NCBI GenBank assembly: GCA_009193035.1
Contig: SWDT01000042.1
Span: forward strand, 1-64,000
DNA from: Halicephalobus mephisto
Taxonomy: Eukaryota; Nematoda; Chromadorea; Rhabditida; Panagrolaimidae
Direction of reading: 5' to 3'
Length of the DNA stretch: 64,000 bases
Part shown: one piece after another, positions 1 to 11,232 of the stretch
Layout: each line of letters starts with the position of its first letter
How positions within the stretch are numbered: the stretch's first letter is position 1
Notes under the pieces: generated by a model
Databases searched by the model: none
Seen by the model: only the letters and a program-made list of their open reading frames with translations
What the model was told of the DNA's origin: nothing
Position numbers and translations under genes: made by a program

Positions 1-330
1 TTGCCTGTCTGTGCATTCATACTGGCAGCTGCTCTAAAATTAAACCTGGACAACAAAAATGCTCCTACCTGGATTGGTGAATGTGGCATCTTGCTTTTTT
101 CATTATTTCCATGTACTACAGTAATGGTTAATATGATATTCATCACTCCATACAGGGTTGGTCCTAGTAGGTTTAGATATAGAGCACAGTCCGTAGTTTC
201 AAAGCTATTGGTTGTAATATACTCTAGATATCTTAACTACCAAAACAGAAACTTCAGAGATATCACCAGCATTGAGAAATCTTATGAAGGGAATTTTATT
301 ATTGTAGAGTACTCCCCTATTACTGTATAA
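1..330 (+). CDS. Srh-type chemoreceptor GPCR, C-terminal part (cut by window edge)
   Basis: This is the 3' end of a seven-transmembrane nematode chemoreceptor of the Str superfamily. It reads from the window edge without a stop to TAA at 328-330. The segment matches the last two membrane helices of the neighbouring receptor at 1663-2666 (shared pattern APTWIG, then a hydrophobic helix ending in ITPYR), and the PYR ending of helix 7 is typical of Srh/Sri receptors. The hydrophilic tail after PYR is about 57 residues and unlike that of the neighbours, so the true end could instead be a splice into a downstream exon. Its last part is repeated as a relic at 2928-3200. Receptors of this class act in the membrane of sensory neurons; the ligand is unknown. 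Confidence 0.6.
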   Translation: MPVCAFILAAALKLNLDNKNAPTWIGECGILLFSLFPCTTVMVNMIFITPYRVGPSRFRYRAQSVVSKLLVVIYSRYLNYQNRNFRDITSIEKSYEGNFIIVEYSPITV

Positions 331-400
331 TCAAATAAACTACAACCAATAGTTTCAAAATCATAGATCATAGTATATTTGAAAATATTGAAAATTTCAG

Positions 401-528
401 AATTTTACTGTGACTTGGGTAACAAAGCTGCTCATCAAATTAAGGCTCATGAAGGAGAGGGAACTTTCACAAGTGGCCGTTATACCAATGCCGAGTTCGA
501 CATTCTTTTCATCTCAACACTAAAATAA
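401..528 (+). CDS. Candidate terminal exon, unknown protein
   Basis: A good 3' splice site (AAATTTCAG, 392-400) is followed by an open frame of 42 codons that ends in TAA at 526-528. The predicted peptide contains HQIKAHEGEGTFTSGRY and has balanced, non-repetitive composition, unlike the AT-rich surroundings. I do not recognise the family. It does not resemble a chemoreceptor tail. It could be the last exon of a gene that starts left of the window, an alternative last exon of the partial receptor, or a relic. Confidence 0.3.
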
Positions 529-529
529 T

Positions 530-1662
530 AAATTGATAACATCAAATAATGCAAGTGGATGTCGAAGTTTCTTCAAATATTGAAATATGATTGCAAAAGT
601 AGTTGAAGTCCGAAATAATGATGAATCTCTTATGAATACTGTATCTGTTGTTGAACTTATGACAGCAAACAAGATTATCATTATTTTGTAGAATTACATC
701 TCTGGCAATATCATAAGAGAGACATCAAAACAGTGTCTAGAGTAGAAGATGAAAGCATTTCTGTTTTCCTTCATCTCATGGCTGTTCTCTGAAATGAGGG
801 AACTGAGAAAAAATAAGTCCTATAATCACTGGCTGATATATGCCAAACAAATTTCTAATGTCAACTTTCAACTCATCGTTATAAAGGAATCTAGGGGACG
901 AAAGTTCCTATTGATAAAAAGCAGTTTTGAGATGGAGAACAATATATAACTTATCTTTTTTAGTTTAACATTTTTGTGGAAAATAAATATCATCTCACGT
1001 AGTCAAGCAGGAGAAACAAGTTTTTATATATTTTTCAAGAATATTGGAACGCGAAATATTGAATTTGTATCTTTTCCTTATATTAAGACTGATTTTTCTG
1101 TTTTGTTAATAAGAAACTTCGTTAACAAGATTTATCCATGCTGATGAGTTCAGAATAGTGTATTAGAAGACTCTCCAACACATATCGACTAATGATCTTG
1201 AGAGTTAATCTTCTTCAGATCTCTTATTTTGTGGAAAAGAAATTAAGCATAGAAATAACTTAATTTCTTTTTTTCTACGTGTATATGTTAATTGTTTTTA
1301 TAACTTTATCGTCAATGTAAGTTTCCAAGAATAGTGACAAATTCATATGTTCCCAGTAGTTCAAAAGCATTGATCAACTTTCAAAATCATTCAATTACAC
1401 TACTCACAGGAAGTAAAATTTCTTTTGTAACCTAGGTTACTCCCATACTTGTTCATTATATATTTAAAGAAATTTTAATATTCACTTTCATTGGTTCACT
1501 TCATCGTTTGTTAATTTGCTGCTGAACAATGGATACTGTCGAATTGGACTGTAGCGACACAGATACTAAGAAAGTTTTCTTCTCTTTCATTAGTCTCAAT
1601 TTGACAAGCAACGGTACTATCCAAGATTTGGTAAAAGTCTGAAATTCGCAATGTTTTTAGGT
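530..1662. other. Intergenic region with a weak helicase-like relic and a small ORF
   Basis: No complete gene is visible. Around 700-795 one frame reads HKRDIKTVSRVEDE, faintly like the end of exon 1 of the helicases at 30.5-38.8 kb, but stops interrupt all frames. An ATG at 1529 opens 37 codons ending in TGA at 1640-1642, with a possible GTAAAA donor at 1631; no partner exon was found. One arm of an inverted repeat lies at 1179-1366. Confidence 0.4.
1179..1366 (+). repeat. Inverted-repeat arm A flanking the Srh gene
   Basis: This 188-bp stretch is repeated in reverse complement at 3231-3419 with only scattered mismatches. It begins with CACATATCGACT and ends with CAGTAGTTCAAAA. The two arms bracket the minus-strand Srh gene and its upstream relic. 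Confidence 0.8.
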
Positions 1663-2666
1663 TCAATCAAATATACCAAGACAAACCCAATATGGAGTGA
1701 TGAAAATTATATTAACCATTACTGTAGTACACGGAAATACTGAAAAAAGCACAATACCACACTTGCCAATCCAGGTAGGAGCATATTCAGCGTTAATATA
1801 CAACTTTAGAGCAGCCCCCAGCATGAATGCACAGACAGGCAATATTATCATTAACAGTGGGAAAAATAGTTGGGCCATAAGCACTCTAGTTAGAATCAGA
1901 TGAAGCCTATATGTGGTGGGGGAAAAGTGTGAAACATTCTTTTTCAAAGTTGTTATGATATGCCAACAGCAAGCAATCGAAAGAGATTGGGAAATTATGA
2001 ACATTACTGTGACCAATCCACATAGTGGAACAATAATGGGGTGGAAGGTATCAAATACAACTACAGGGGTATCTGACGGGATATTTTCGTAACTTTCTTT
2101 CGGGAAATACAAAAGCAATTCATCTTTTCGTTCTTCTGTGGCGATTACAGTAAGATAACTAGGGACAACAATGAGTGTACAGATGGATTCTCCTATTATG
2201 TGTATCATGATGATTCCTGGGATAGACATTAGATGGTCGTGGTAACGAGTGTCTTCCCTGATTACAGTGAATCTGTACATCAAACAGTAGTTCTGGTTAG
2301 CAACCAAAAACACAAGAACCCATAAATAAACAGCCAACTGAAATCGTTAAAATTTTCTAAATTACTTGATAATTAAAAACCTACGCAGATTCTGGCAGAC
2401 TCATATCCAAATACATGATAGATATTTTGACCTAATCCATTGAGATACATTCCTGGAACTGGGAAGAAGAGTCCTGGTGCCATCACAAATCCGAGAACAA
2501 TGGTGAAGAGCATATCCCAGGTAGTAGTGTAGGCTAACAGTTTCCCGTATTCACTCATTGTTTTTGGAGATTTGAGCAGCATGACGAAAAACGAATACAA
2601 TTGGAGGATGAGAGTTAATATTGTCATGAATATCAAAATCCCTTCATAAGTATTACCTATTCTCAT
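1663..2666 (-). CDS. Srh-type chemoreceptor GPCR, two exons
   Basis: This is a seven-transmembrane chemoreceptor of the nematode Srh family, expected in sensory-neuron membranes. Exons are 2385-2666 and 1663-2337, joined across a 47-nt intron in phase 0, giving 318 residues. The start is the ATG at 2664-2666. Helix 1 is followed by KSPKTMSEYGKLL, and the GLFFPVPG segment after helix 2 is typical of Srh. The protein closely matches the intronless gene at 3938-4975 throughout, including QNYCLMYRF in helix 3. It stops almost directly after helix 7 (ITPYW), about 25-30 residues earlier than the neighbour, so the cytoplasmic tail is short or a last exon was missed. The gene lies between the arms of an inverted repeat. 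Confidence 0.75.
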
Positions 2667-2927
2667 ATTTCCTGTATCTTGGAAGTAAATCTACTTTCAA
2701 AGTGAAAAGTTTGGAAACAGCTGAATTTGTTGTCAAACTAATACGGAAATAAACTGAAATAAGTTGGTGGGGTAATAGTGTATATGAATGTTGAAATCCT
2801 AATATAATTAGGAGACACTGTCTGAGGTTTAGATCTATGTCTTAGCTTTACAACCATAGTCCACAGTTGTTTATATAACACCTGTTAATTGTTAAATTTA
2901 GAACACTATAGTGGTGTTCATTTTCAT

Positions 2928-3200
2928 TATTTTCATGTATTGCAGTAATGGTTAATATGATGTTCATTATTTCATAAAGAATTTGTCTTAGTAAGTTTAG
3001 ATATAGAGCATAGTCCGTAGCTCCAAAGTTATTGGTTGTAATGTACTCTAGATGCCTCAACTACTGGACCACAAACTTCAGAGAAATCATCGATATTGAG
3101 AAATCTTATTAAAAGGATTTTATTATTGTAGAGTACTCCCCTATTACTGTATAATCAAATAAACTACAACCAATAGTTTCAAAATCATAAATCATAGTAT
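2928..3200 (+). pseudogene. Relic copy of the 3' end of the partial Srh gene
   Basis: This stretch matches 106-375 at the DNA level in the same orientation, covering helix 7, the tail, the stop and the 3' flank. Its reading frame is broken by stops. It has no upstream receptor sequence on this strand, so it is a dead fragment of a duplication, not an exon of a live gene. Confidence 0.7.
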
Positions 3201-3230
3201 AGTTGAGTGGTTGTAAAAGTTTGTAAATAT

Positions 3231-3419
3231 TTTTGAACTACTGGGAACAGGTGAATTTGTCACTATTCTTGGAAACTTACATTGACGATAAAGTTATAAA
3301 AACAATTAACATATACACGTAGAAAATAAGAAATTAAGTTATTTCTGTGCTTACTCTCCTTTTCCACAAAATGAGAGATCTGAAGAAGATTAACTCTCAA
3401 GATTATCAGTCGATATGTG
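3231..3419 (-). repeat. Inverted-repeat arm B flanking the Srh gene
   Basis: Reverse-complement partner of 1179-1366. The relic at 2928-3200 runs up to this arm, just as the receptor 3' end at 1-375 precedes arm A. Together they suggest repeated local duplication and inversion in the cluster. From 3420 to 3937 I see only AT-rich sequence without a gene. Confidence 0.8.
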
Positions 3420-3937
3420 CTGACCAAAAATCTCTGGATAACTGGTTAATATATTATCCGTAAACTTATTATTATGAATAAATCTGTTAACTGAATTTAC
3501 TGTTGTGATTTCAGTCGGATTACTCTTTTATTTAAATATCAAGCATGAGTAATTAAACAATTTATAAAAACACGACACAATAGGAAATTAATGCTAAAAG
3601 AAAAAAGATAATTCTCGTTTTTAAACAAGAATATTTTTCTCAGTCTGCTTGGCAGTGTGGTTGCAGCTCGTTGATTGGGCATTTACCGTAGTTTTAACAT
3701 TGATTATCAAAGAATTGATTTTAAAATGAAGAAAAAACAAGAAATTTATTATTTTGGATTTTAGTTTTTAATTTTTATACAAAATAAATAGCTAGTTTTT
3801 CTTTTCCACGATGTCAGATGATATTTATTCAATAAAAACCAATTTTTAAACGATTGGAAAAAATTTAATCTTTTAATCAAGAAGGATGTCTGACTTTTTA
3901 ATTTTGTCACAACAATATTTAATTAATAAAAAATGCA

Positions 3938-4975
3938 TTATCGTAAAGTAAAAGACAATAAAGTCGATTGAGGAAAAACTTGAACTGAAGACTCTGTGAA
4001 TTCCTTGATTACTTTTAGCTTTAAAAGTAATTTTCTAATCCAGCCCTTTGTGAACTTCCAATATGGTGCGATGTAAACAATATTGATCAATGTAGAAGCA
4101 AGAGGGAAAATAACTATCATGATCATGACTACTTGGCCCCACCAAGTCGGGACATAAATTTTAAACACAGACTGAATGATGTAATCCGAGATTGGAAAGA
4201 CTATCGATGCGAAGGGAATCATAAGTTGGATCAATAAAGTTCTTGTTAGTTCCAGATGCGTTTTGTAGGTGGTTTTGGAGAAGTTGGAGCAATTCCTTTT
4301 GAGAGTACTGATGATGTACCAACAACAACCTATTGAAATTGACTGGGAGAATACAAACATGGCTCCCACAAAGGAAACCAAATAAGGTATTACCGGATGA
4401 TAAACATCAAAGACAACCATCTCAGCCCAAGACAGTATATCAGCATAAGCTTCTTCTGGATAGAATTTCAGCAGCTCATGCATTCTTTCTTCTGTAGCCA
4501 CTACAGTGAGATGAGCAGGGATAACGATTGAGAAGTTAATCACCAGACCGAAGCAGATAGTTACAGTAATTCCTGGGACGGACATGAAATATTTATGAAC
4601 TTCTTGATTTTGATTGATTACTGTAAATCTGTACATGAGACACCAGTTTTGGCCTTCTACCACGATAACTAGAGTAAAAAGGAAGAACGTTGTGAAAATC
4701 CTTGCGACATCATACCCCAAGGCGAGCGAGATATCTTCTCCTATCCCAGTGAAGTAAATTCCGGGGACAGGAAAGAACAGTCCTGGAGAAATGACGAATC
4801 CGAGATGAATATTGAAGATTATGTCCCAAGCAGTAATGTAGGCCAGTAATTTACCGTATTCACTCATGTTTTTCGGGGACTTGAACATCATGAGGCAGAA
4901 AGCGTAGATTTGTAGACAAAGAGTCAAAAATGTAAGAAATAATAAAATAAATTCATAAAAATTTGTCATTCGCAT
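3938..4975 (-). CDS. Srh-type chemoreceptor GPCR, intronless
   Basis: A single uninterrupted frame of 345 residues encodes a complete seven-transmembrane chemoreceptor of the Srh family. The start chosen is the ATG at 4973-4975; a second in-frame ATG lies two codons later. Family features visible are KSPKNMSEYGKLL after helix 1, GLFFPVPG after helix 2, QNWCLMYRF in helix 3 and a helix 7 ending in IAPYW, followed by a basic cytoplasmic tail. Length is close to the usual 330-350 residues. The neighbour at 1663-2666 has an intron where this gene has none (after the ARI motif before helix 3), so one of them gained or lost it. The specific ligand and symbol cannot be told from sequence. Confidence 0.85.
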   Translation of the reverse strand: MRMTNFYEFILLFLTFLTLCLQIYAFCLMMFKSPKNMSEYGKLLAYITAWDIIFNIHLGFVISPGLFFPVPGIYFTGIGEDISLALGYDVARIFTTFFLFTLVIVVEGQNWCLMYRFTVINQNQEVHKYFMSVPGITVTICFGLVINFSIVIPAHLTVVATEERMHELLKFYPEEAYADILSWAEMVVFDVYHPVIPYLVSFVGAMFVFSQSISIGCCWYIISTLKRNCSNFSKTTYKTHLELTRTLLIQLMIPFASIVFPISDYIIQSVFKIYVPTWWGQVVMIMIVIFPLASTLINIVYIAPYWKFTKGWIRKLLLKLKVIKEFTESSVQVFPQSTLLSFTLR

Positions 4976-7514
4976 TGTATTTACCTCCAAAAACTCCAAG
5001 TAACCAAAGCATTAAAGACCTAAAACTAGATGGACAAGGTTATATACGACGTGTAAAAGTAAAATTTTGCAACTAAGAATTTTCAAAAATTAATAAATAC
5101 TGTACACAAAAGGGAATTGCAACAACAAAGATACACATGTCTACCAGAAATACGATTCCAATTTAGTTACAGTAGGATAAATTTCGCAATCGAATCTGTT
5201 TATTGCGAAATGAAATAACTATTTTTACAAAAAGAATCTATTTTTTATTGCCGTTATAATTCGGAAAATAAAATCAAAAATACTATTATTCACAACAGAA
5301 AAATATCTTCCAACAGTTTTGTTTTTTGAAGTAAAATTAGCTAAATGGAGAACAACACTAAGCAGGCTCTACAGTAGGAAATTACATTTGTAACAATTAT
5401 TTTTATCAAATTACTTATTAAATCTTTGAACATTTTTGCAAGAAAATAAAAAAGTACAAAGACTGCAAAAATACTTAAAATATGTTCATTTTGAAACACT
5501 TAAAAAAATTCAAACTCGAAAATATAAATCATAGTCTTAAAAATTTAGTGAATTAGTTTATTCACTATCAAGGATGCGATCAATGATCCAAGATTACTGT
5601 ATGTTAAAATTTACTAGTTAATTATTTTTTGTAAAATTCAAAAGAATTTTTTCCCGAGAGCAATATATCTAATTTTATTTAAATTTCTTCTAATATTTTT
5701 TGAATTTTATAAAGTATTACAAACTAATTATTAAATGCACATTAGTTAATGTAAATAAAGTTGAATTTCATATGTAATCATGTTTTTGTCGGTTTTCGTC
5801 AACAGATATCTTTTATTTTCGAAACGAGTCCCAGGAATCAGAATCCACAACTTTGAGATTTTCCAGATTACCAACAGGATTTATGAATGGTTTTAAAAAT
5901 AAACAATTTTCAAATTTTGTAATTTTAAACATAATTGATTTTGAAATATCTACTTGTCATATTTAGAATTACTAATTCAACAAATATATTTCTTAAATCT
6001 TGCAGATTCATGAATTATAAAATTTCATGTATAAAATAAATTACAAAATATTTTCCATTAAAATTTATAAATAATTATTTAAAATAAAATATTGTTCAAA
6101 ATAGTGTCCAAAAACTGAAAAAATTTAAAATTTTATACACTACTCGTTAAACATCCCTAAATACTGAGTTTCGGCACGGTTACAGTAATAATTCACAATA
6201 ATGTATTAAAATATGATTCGTTGAATTGTTCGATATAGCACGTTTTCTGAAATCACACCTAACTGGATGCAATTGACACACAAGAGCTCTTGATCACGAT
6301 TTTCATATTGTTTGATTCTGACTGAACGCAATCGATGGCAGAATTAAAATTTAAAAGAAGATTGATTGTAAATTAATGTAATCAACGTGTTTAGACTAGG
6401 TTTGTTTCCAGTTAAAAAGATATTAGCACGTTGATTATACTCCATTGCAATCAATCTTCACTTGGAATGCAATTCTATTATCGATTGCGTTCAGTCAGAA
6501 TCAAATAATATGAAAATCGTGATCAAGAGCTCTTGTATGTCAATTGCATCCAGTTAGGTGTGATTTCAGAAAGTCTGTGAAGTTATATTTCAGCTCTAAT
6601 GAAGAACTCTTTTTCCTTATCTCGTTGCATCTGCACTATCCTTAATTTTTTAAAATAAAAATGAATCATCTCCAAAAATTCCCTAAAATTTTGCAGATAA
6701 TACTCAACTTTTGGATGAGAATCTTCTCATATTTTGATTAGCGATGAATCATAAAGAAATTTTTTACAGAAAATATTTCCAGTCTTGATCTTTTCTTTCG
6801 TCATTTTTAACCTTTTTTCAGAAACGGAAAAACAAACTTTCTTGCGAAAAATAACTTGGTTAAAATGTGGACTCCAGAAATTCCGGAAGAACTCACCTTT
6901 GTCTCTCAGGACAACTCGACTCTGTTTGCTTTTTCCGAGACAAAAATCGAATGGAAAGCAAAAAGAGGATCAACATCAGGCGACTGACTTCAATCGACTC
7001 GCAACAGCACTTTTCTTCATTGAATTGTACGTTTATCGACTTTTTCGTTTCCCCACTCAGAAATGAATAAAAAGATCTTTTAGGGGATCAACTGACTTCC
7101 GATTAAATCAGCTGAATGAGCCAGTTTGTACGTAAATAGTTTGGGTCCGGGTCTGGCCGTTGATGTCACGCGTTTTCTTTTCGCCCATTTTTTCTATTTT
7201 TTAAATGACTCATCTTAATTTTTTCCACTTTTTGTATCCATGGTTTTTCAACACAAAAAAGAAATATTCACGTTGTGCATGCTTTCGAAATTAATGTTTA
7301 CCTGAAGTATTGATTTTCCAATGGCTTCTTTTGCCGTGGGGAATGGGTTGTCATGTGGAAAACTAGCTTGTCTAGGTTTCATTTGACATGTACATTTTCG
7401 TGTTATATATGATTCACGCGTATTTCAATGTTATCAAAGTAGTTATCATCTGTTTTTCAACTTAGGTGATGCCATCTTAGTTGCTTTACTTACACGTCTA
7501 ACCCTGGAGAAGAT
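4976..7514. other. AT-rich intergenic region
   Basis: No gene is supported here. Short open frames at 6785-7070 overlap in different frames and lack splice or homology support. The region holds a large fold-back element at 6244-6572 and a 31-bp motif at 6164-6194 that recurs in reverse complement at 28326-28356. The last few hundred bases are presumably the promoter of the transporter gene that starts at 7515. Confidence 0.7.
6244..6572. mobile_element. Fold-back element (MITE-like), about 329 bp
   Basis: The ends TTTCTGAAATCA (6244) and its exact complement (ending 6572) are the tips of a long palindrome. The outer arms of about 92 bp (6244-6335 and 6481-6572) are almost perfect. A weaker match continues inward to leave a loop of only about 25 bp near 6400-6420. 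There is no coding capacity, as expected of a non-autonomous miniature inverted-repeat element. A shorter relative with similar tips lies at 17091-17278. I could not identify a target-site duplication with confidence. Confidence 0.75.
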
Positions 7515-8801
7515 ATGTGGAGCTTCAACGAGTTTGTCACTTTCGTAATCACTCAAATCCGTTCACTAGTCCTTCCTGGATCTCTGGAAACCAATTGCAC
7601 AATAAATGATCCCGTTAACACTAATCCAGGGGAATTCGTCAATGATCAACCGTCGTCCAAGCATTTTTTGACTCGTAAGTTTTATTTTTATATAAAATTT
7701 TGACCGGAATACTTCAGATTTATCTCATACTCAGCGGTCACTACTCATTGTTGGATCAATTGCTACGATTTTACTGATTTTGATTGGCTTTCTTCAAGCT
7801 CGACTGATCTCTCTCTATGTCAGTGAGAAGAAACACAGGAAGCTCCTTCTTGTGTTATCCGCTCTCTTTCCTTGTGCTGCTTCCCTTTGTCTCACCGGTA
7901 TGTTTATTCCTCGTGCTGCCACTATCAATGCTTCACTTGGATTATTCGTCTTCATCGTCGCTATTACTTCATTGGTCCGGTTATGCCGATATTTGACTGG
8001 TGGATGGCCTCAACTAGCTGCTGAACTCGCTCACAAAGGTCAAAGGATGTCTTTGATGAATCCACCGTTCTGTTGCATTATTCCATGTCTACCGAAAGTT
8101 TCAGCAACAGAACGGAATCTTCGATGGTTAGAATTGTCTATTTGCCAAGCTCCTGCTATTCGAGCTTTTGTTTTGCTTACTCAAATAGTGGCAATTGCAG
8201 AATACAGAGAAGAAGCCACGGTTCTTCTTCAATTATGTGATTTGGCAAGTTTATTTTCATTATTGTTGCTGGTTTTTGCTTTCCACACGTTGTCAAGGGC
8301 TGCAGGAGTAAGTCATTCATCATCTATTCTGAAATCACTTAATGTATTTTTAGGACTCGCTTACCAATTACGGCTATAGTTCACTTTTCCGGATTGTTGA
8401 CATTGGATTACTATTCTTCTCAGCTCAAGAGCCTCTTATTTTCGAGAATATTTTCGTCAGATTTGGTGCCATTGGTTGCAGTTCGACTCTAAGTCCTCAT
8501 GATCAAGCAAGATGTAAGTTTTGGTTTTATTACCATTGCGGCGTTATTTGCTTATGATAATAGTTCATTATGATAGTTGAATACAAAGTACAAATTTTCA
8601 GTCATTTGCAATTTCGTGATAATCATTGAACTTTTCTTACTCTCCCTTGTGGCCTCTATTCTCCTAAGACCTTCTAGATCTTATTTGTTTGATGAGCATC
8701 CGAGACACCAATACCTAGCAGCCTGTCCCATCACGGAATCCCAATGCAGTGACGACCATGGATCGTCAGAAGGAAGCCAATCAGTACTCGTTGCTCCTTG
8801 A
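7515..8801 (+). CDS. Organic solute transporter alpha (OSTalpha/SLC51A) homologue
   Basis: This gene encodes a multi-pass membrane protein of the solute-transporter-alpha family (PF03619-type), relatives of which export sterols and organic anions with a beta subunit in vertebrates. Four exons (7515-7674, 7718-8307, 8354-8513, 8602-8801) keep frame and give 369 residues. Visible features are an N-terminal extracellular segment, a first helix, LYVSEKKHRKLLLVLSALFP leading into helix 2, a PRAA segment with the following helix, RYLTGGWPQL, and the Cys-rich cytoplasmic patch PPFCCIIPCLP characteristic of the family. The tail after the last helix is acidic and Ser-rich. C. elegans has several such genes (osta-1 to osta-3), but which one this matches cannot be decided here. 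No partner beta subunit is nearby. Confidence 0.85.
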
Positions 8802-9209
8802 CTTAATTTAATGAAAGAATCTTTTTTGCCAACATTTGCTTTTACCGGTTCTTGATTTCTCGAATTTACACTGATCATGTTGATAGCGGGATGATAGTTT
8901 ATATGAGAAATTGTGCAATGATTAAGCCTTTACTTGTATTGAAATAAATTTTAGATTTAATCTGAAATAATGTCGGTTTTTTAGGTGGAAGAAGTTAAAA
9001 AAGTAAATAGATAAAGTTACAGCTAGGAATTTATCCTGAGGGGAAATGCATTGAAATATCTTAAATTTTACTTTTTTGATTAAGATAATGATTTTCGTTC
9101 TTTGAGCCACTAATGGTGTTTACCTGGTACGTTTGAGTCCCAGTAAACCGGAGATTGATAAGATATATAATGTAGCGATAGAGGTTCTCATCGGTCTAGT
9201 CAAAACAAG
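8802..9209. other. Intergenic spacer, transporter 3' end to UGT promoter
   Basis: An AATAAA signal at about 8942 fits the 3' end of the upstream gene. The rest is AT-rich, with no gene seen on either strand. Confidence 0.6.
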
Positions 9210-11232
9210 ATGAGGTTGTCGATCGCTGTTTTTTTCGTTCTTTTCTATTTTGCAACTGGGTACAAGATTCTAGTTTATAATCCGCGATTTTCCCCATCTC
9301 ATGTTCCTTTTATGGGAAAAATCGCGGATACTTTGGCCGAAGCAGGACATGATGTAGTTGTCTATCAGCCGATTCTGGAAAGGACTGTAACCAAAAATGG
9401 AAGTAGCAATCCTAGTGTCAGATTTGTTTTCAGCAACTACGATGAAGGCAGACCGGGATTATTGGAAAAACAAAACGATTTTTGGGGAGATGACACTTTG
9501 AGAAAGTTTATTGATGTGAGTTTTATATTTTTAAATTGACAAAAATAACTTTAATTATTTTTAAAAAATAAGTTATAAATATTGAAATTTTCAAATTGAA
9601 AATTCAGAATTCGTAATTACATTTATTAGAAATTTTACTGAAATATTAAAATATGAGAAATTTGTGAAGTTTGATTTTTTTATTTTTTCAAAGAATTATT
9701 TAAATAGTTATGATTAATGCAAAAAATACATCTGATTATGGACAAGAACAATTTAAAAAATTAATTTGATGCAACAACTAAACATTTCTAAAATGATAAA
9801 AAAATTTAAAAATATACCGTTTTTTTCATATGTGATAAATGAAAATTTTTAATTCAATCCATTATCAAAATAATTACAATTACTTTCCCTGTTGATAACC
9901 TGAGAAAACAACTTTCAGATGTGTAAATTAGTACGGAACGCCAGAAAAACACACTGCCACTTTGTGTTAGCCGACCACAAAAACCTTGAATTCCTGAAAA
10001 AGAAAAATTCGACGTTGCCATAGTGGAGATCTTCGAAAGTTGTGGTTTCGGCGTTCTTGAAGTCCTCGGAATCAAGAAGTACATTGCCACTCATAGCAGT
10101 TCTATGATTCCAGCAATTATCTCTTACCTTGGGATTCCCCAAAGTCCCTCTTTTGTTCCTTCATTGTCTTCATCTAATACAGAAAAAATGAATTTTTTTC
10201 AAAGAATGGGAAATCTCATTGGCATTCCGCTCGAACACTACATGATGAGTCAGTTGACAATTGCTGGCCCTCAAGAGGCTCTCAATGAGGACTTATCTGG
10301 ATTAAATATCAACGTAGGTCTATTGATCTCCAGATGATTATAATTTTGGATTTCAGCAAAAAATCAAAGATGCAGCTTTCTTGTTTGTGAATTCTGACGA
10401 ACTCGTTGATTTCATTTCCCCGATAACTCCGAAGGTAATCTACATGGGTGCTTTGGGGAGAACCACTCCTTCGAAGCCGTTAGGGAAGAAGTACTTGGAC
10501 ATCTTCAACTCTGCCAAACGTGGAGTCATCTACTTCTCCTTCGGAACCGTTGTTCAAAGTCAAGCAATGCCTTCACATCTGAAGAAGATTTTCCTAGAAG
10601 CGTTTTCAGAGTTTCCAGATGTCCACTTTATCTGGAAGTACGAGAATGAGAGTCACGACATTGCCAAAGGTCACAATAATGTGTTCACCTTCCCTTTCCT
10701 GCCTCAGAATGACCTTCTAGATCACCCCAAACTCCTGGCCTTCATCACTCACGGCGGCATGAATTCCATCACAGAAGCCGCAATCAAAGGAGCTCCTGTC
10801 ATAGCTATCCCTGTCTTCGGCGACCAGAATCACAATGCCAAGTTAGTTGAAGCTAAAGGAACTGGAATAAGAATTCTTAAACATGAAGTTACAAAAGAAA
10901 ACATAATGTCTGCTATCAAGAAAATAATTTCCGATGAAAGCTACAGTAAAAAAGCAAAATTGCTTTCTAGAATGGTGAAGGCGAAACCGATGAGTGCTAA
11001 AGAGAGGGTTGTGAAATACACTGAATTCGCTGCAGAGTTTGGGAACACAGAGGCCTTGCAGTCAGAGGGGAGAAACCTGCATTGGACACAACTGTACTCC
11101 GTTGATGTCATTGCTTTCTTGTTCGCTTTAGTAATTCTAATTACAGTACTAGTTATCAAAGGTGTTAGGTTTATATTCAAACTGATCAGATCCAGTGTAT
11201 TAAGCACATCCAACTCCAAAAAACAGGATTAA
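9210..11232 (+). pseudogene. UDP-glycosyltransferase (UGT), copy 1, frameshifted
   Basis: UGTs transfer a sugar from a UDP-sugar to small lipophilic molecules in the endoplasmic reticulum lumen. Exons are 9210-9515, 9919-10313 and 10357-11232. A signal peptide begins at residue 1, the family signature FITHGGMNSITEAAIKGAP is present, and a C-terminal membrane helix is followed by a short basic tail. Exon 2 is 395 nt against 396 nt in the tandem copy. One A is missing in the A-run near 9997-10001, which shifts the frame and produces TAG at 10021-10023, after which the original frame resumes undamaged. Either the gene is a very young pseudogene or the consensus has a homopolymer error. All else (splice sites, signature, anchor) is intact. 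Confidence 0.85.

Noticed and set aside
1529..1642. 37-codon ORF starting MDTVELDCSDTD
   Set aside because: No partner exon and no known match; mentioned only within the intergenic entry.
6785..7070. Two overlapping open frames of 93 and 67 codons
   Set aside because: They overlap in different frames, have no splice context and no recognisable product.
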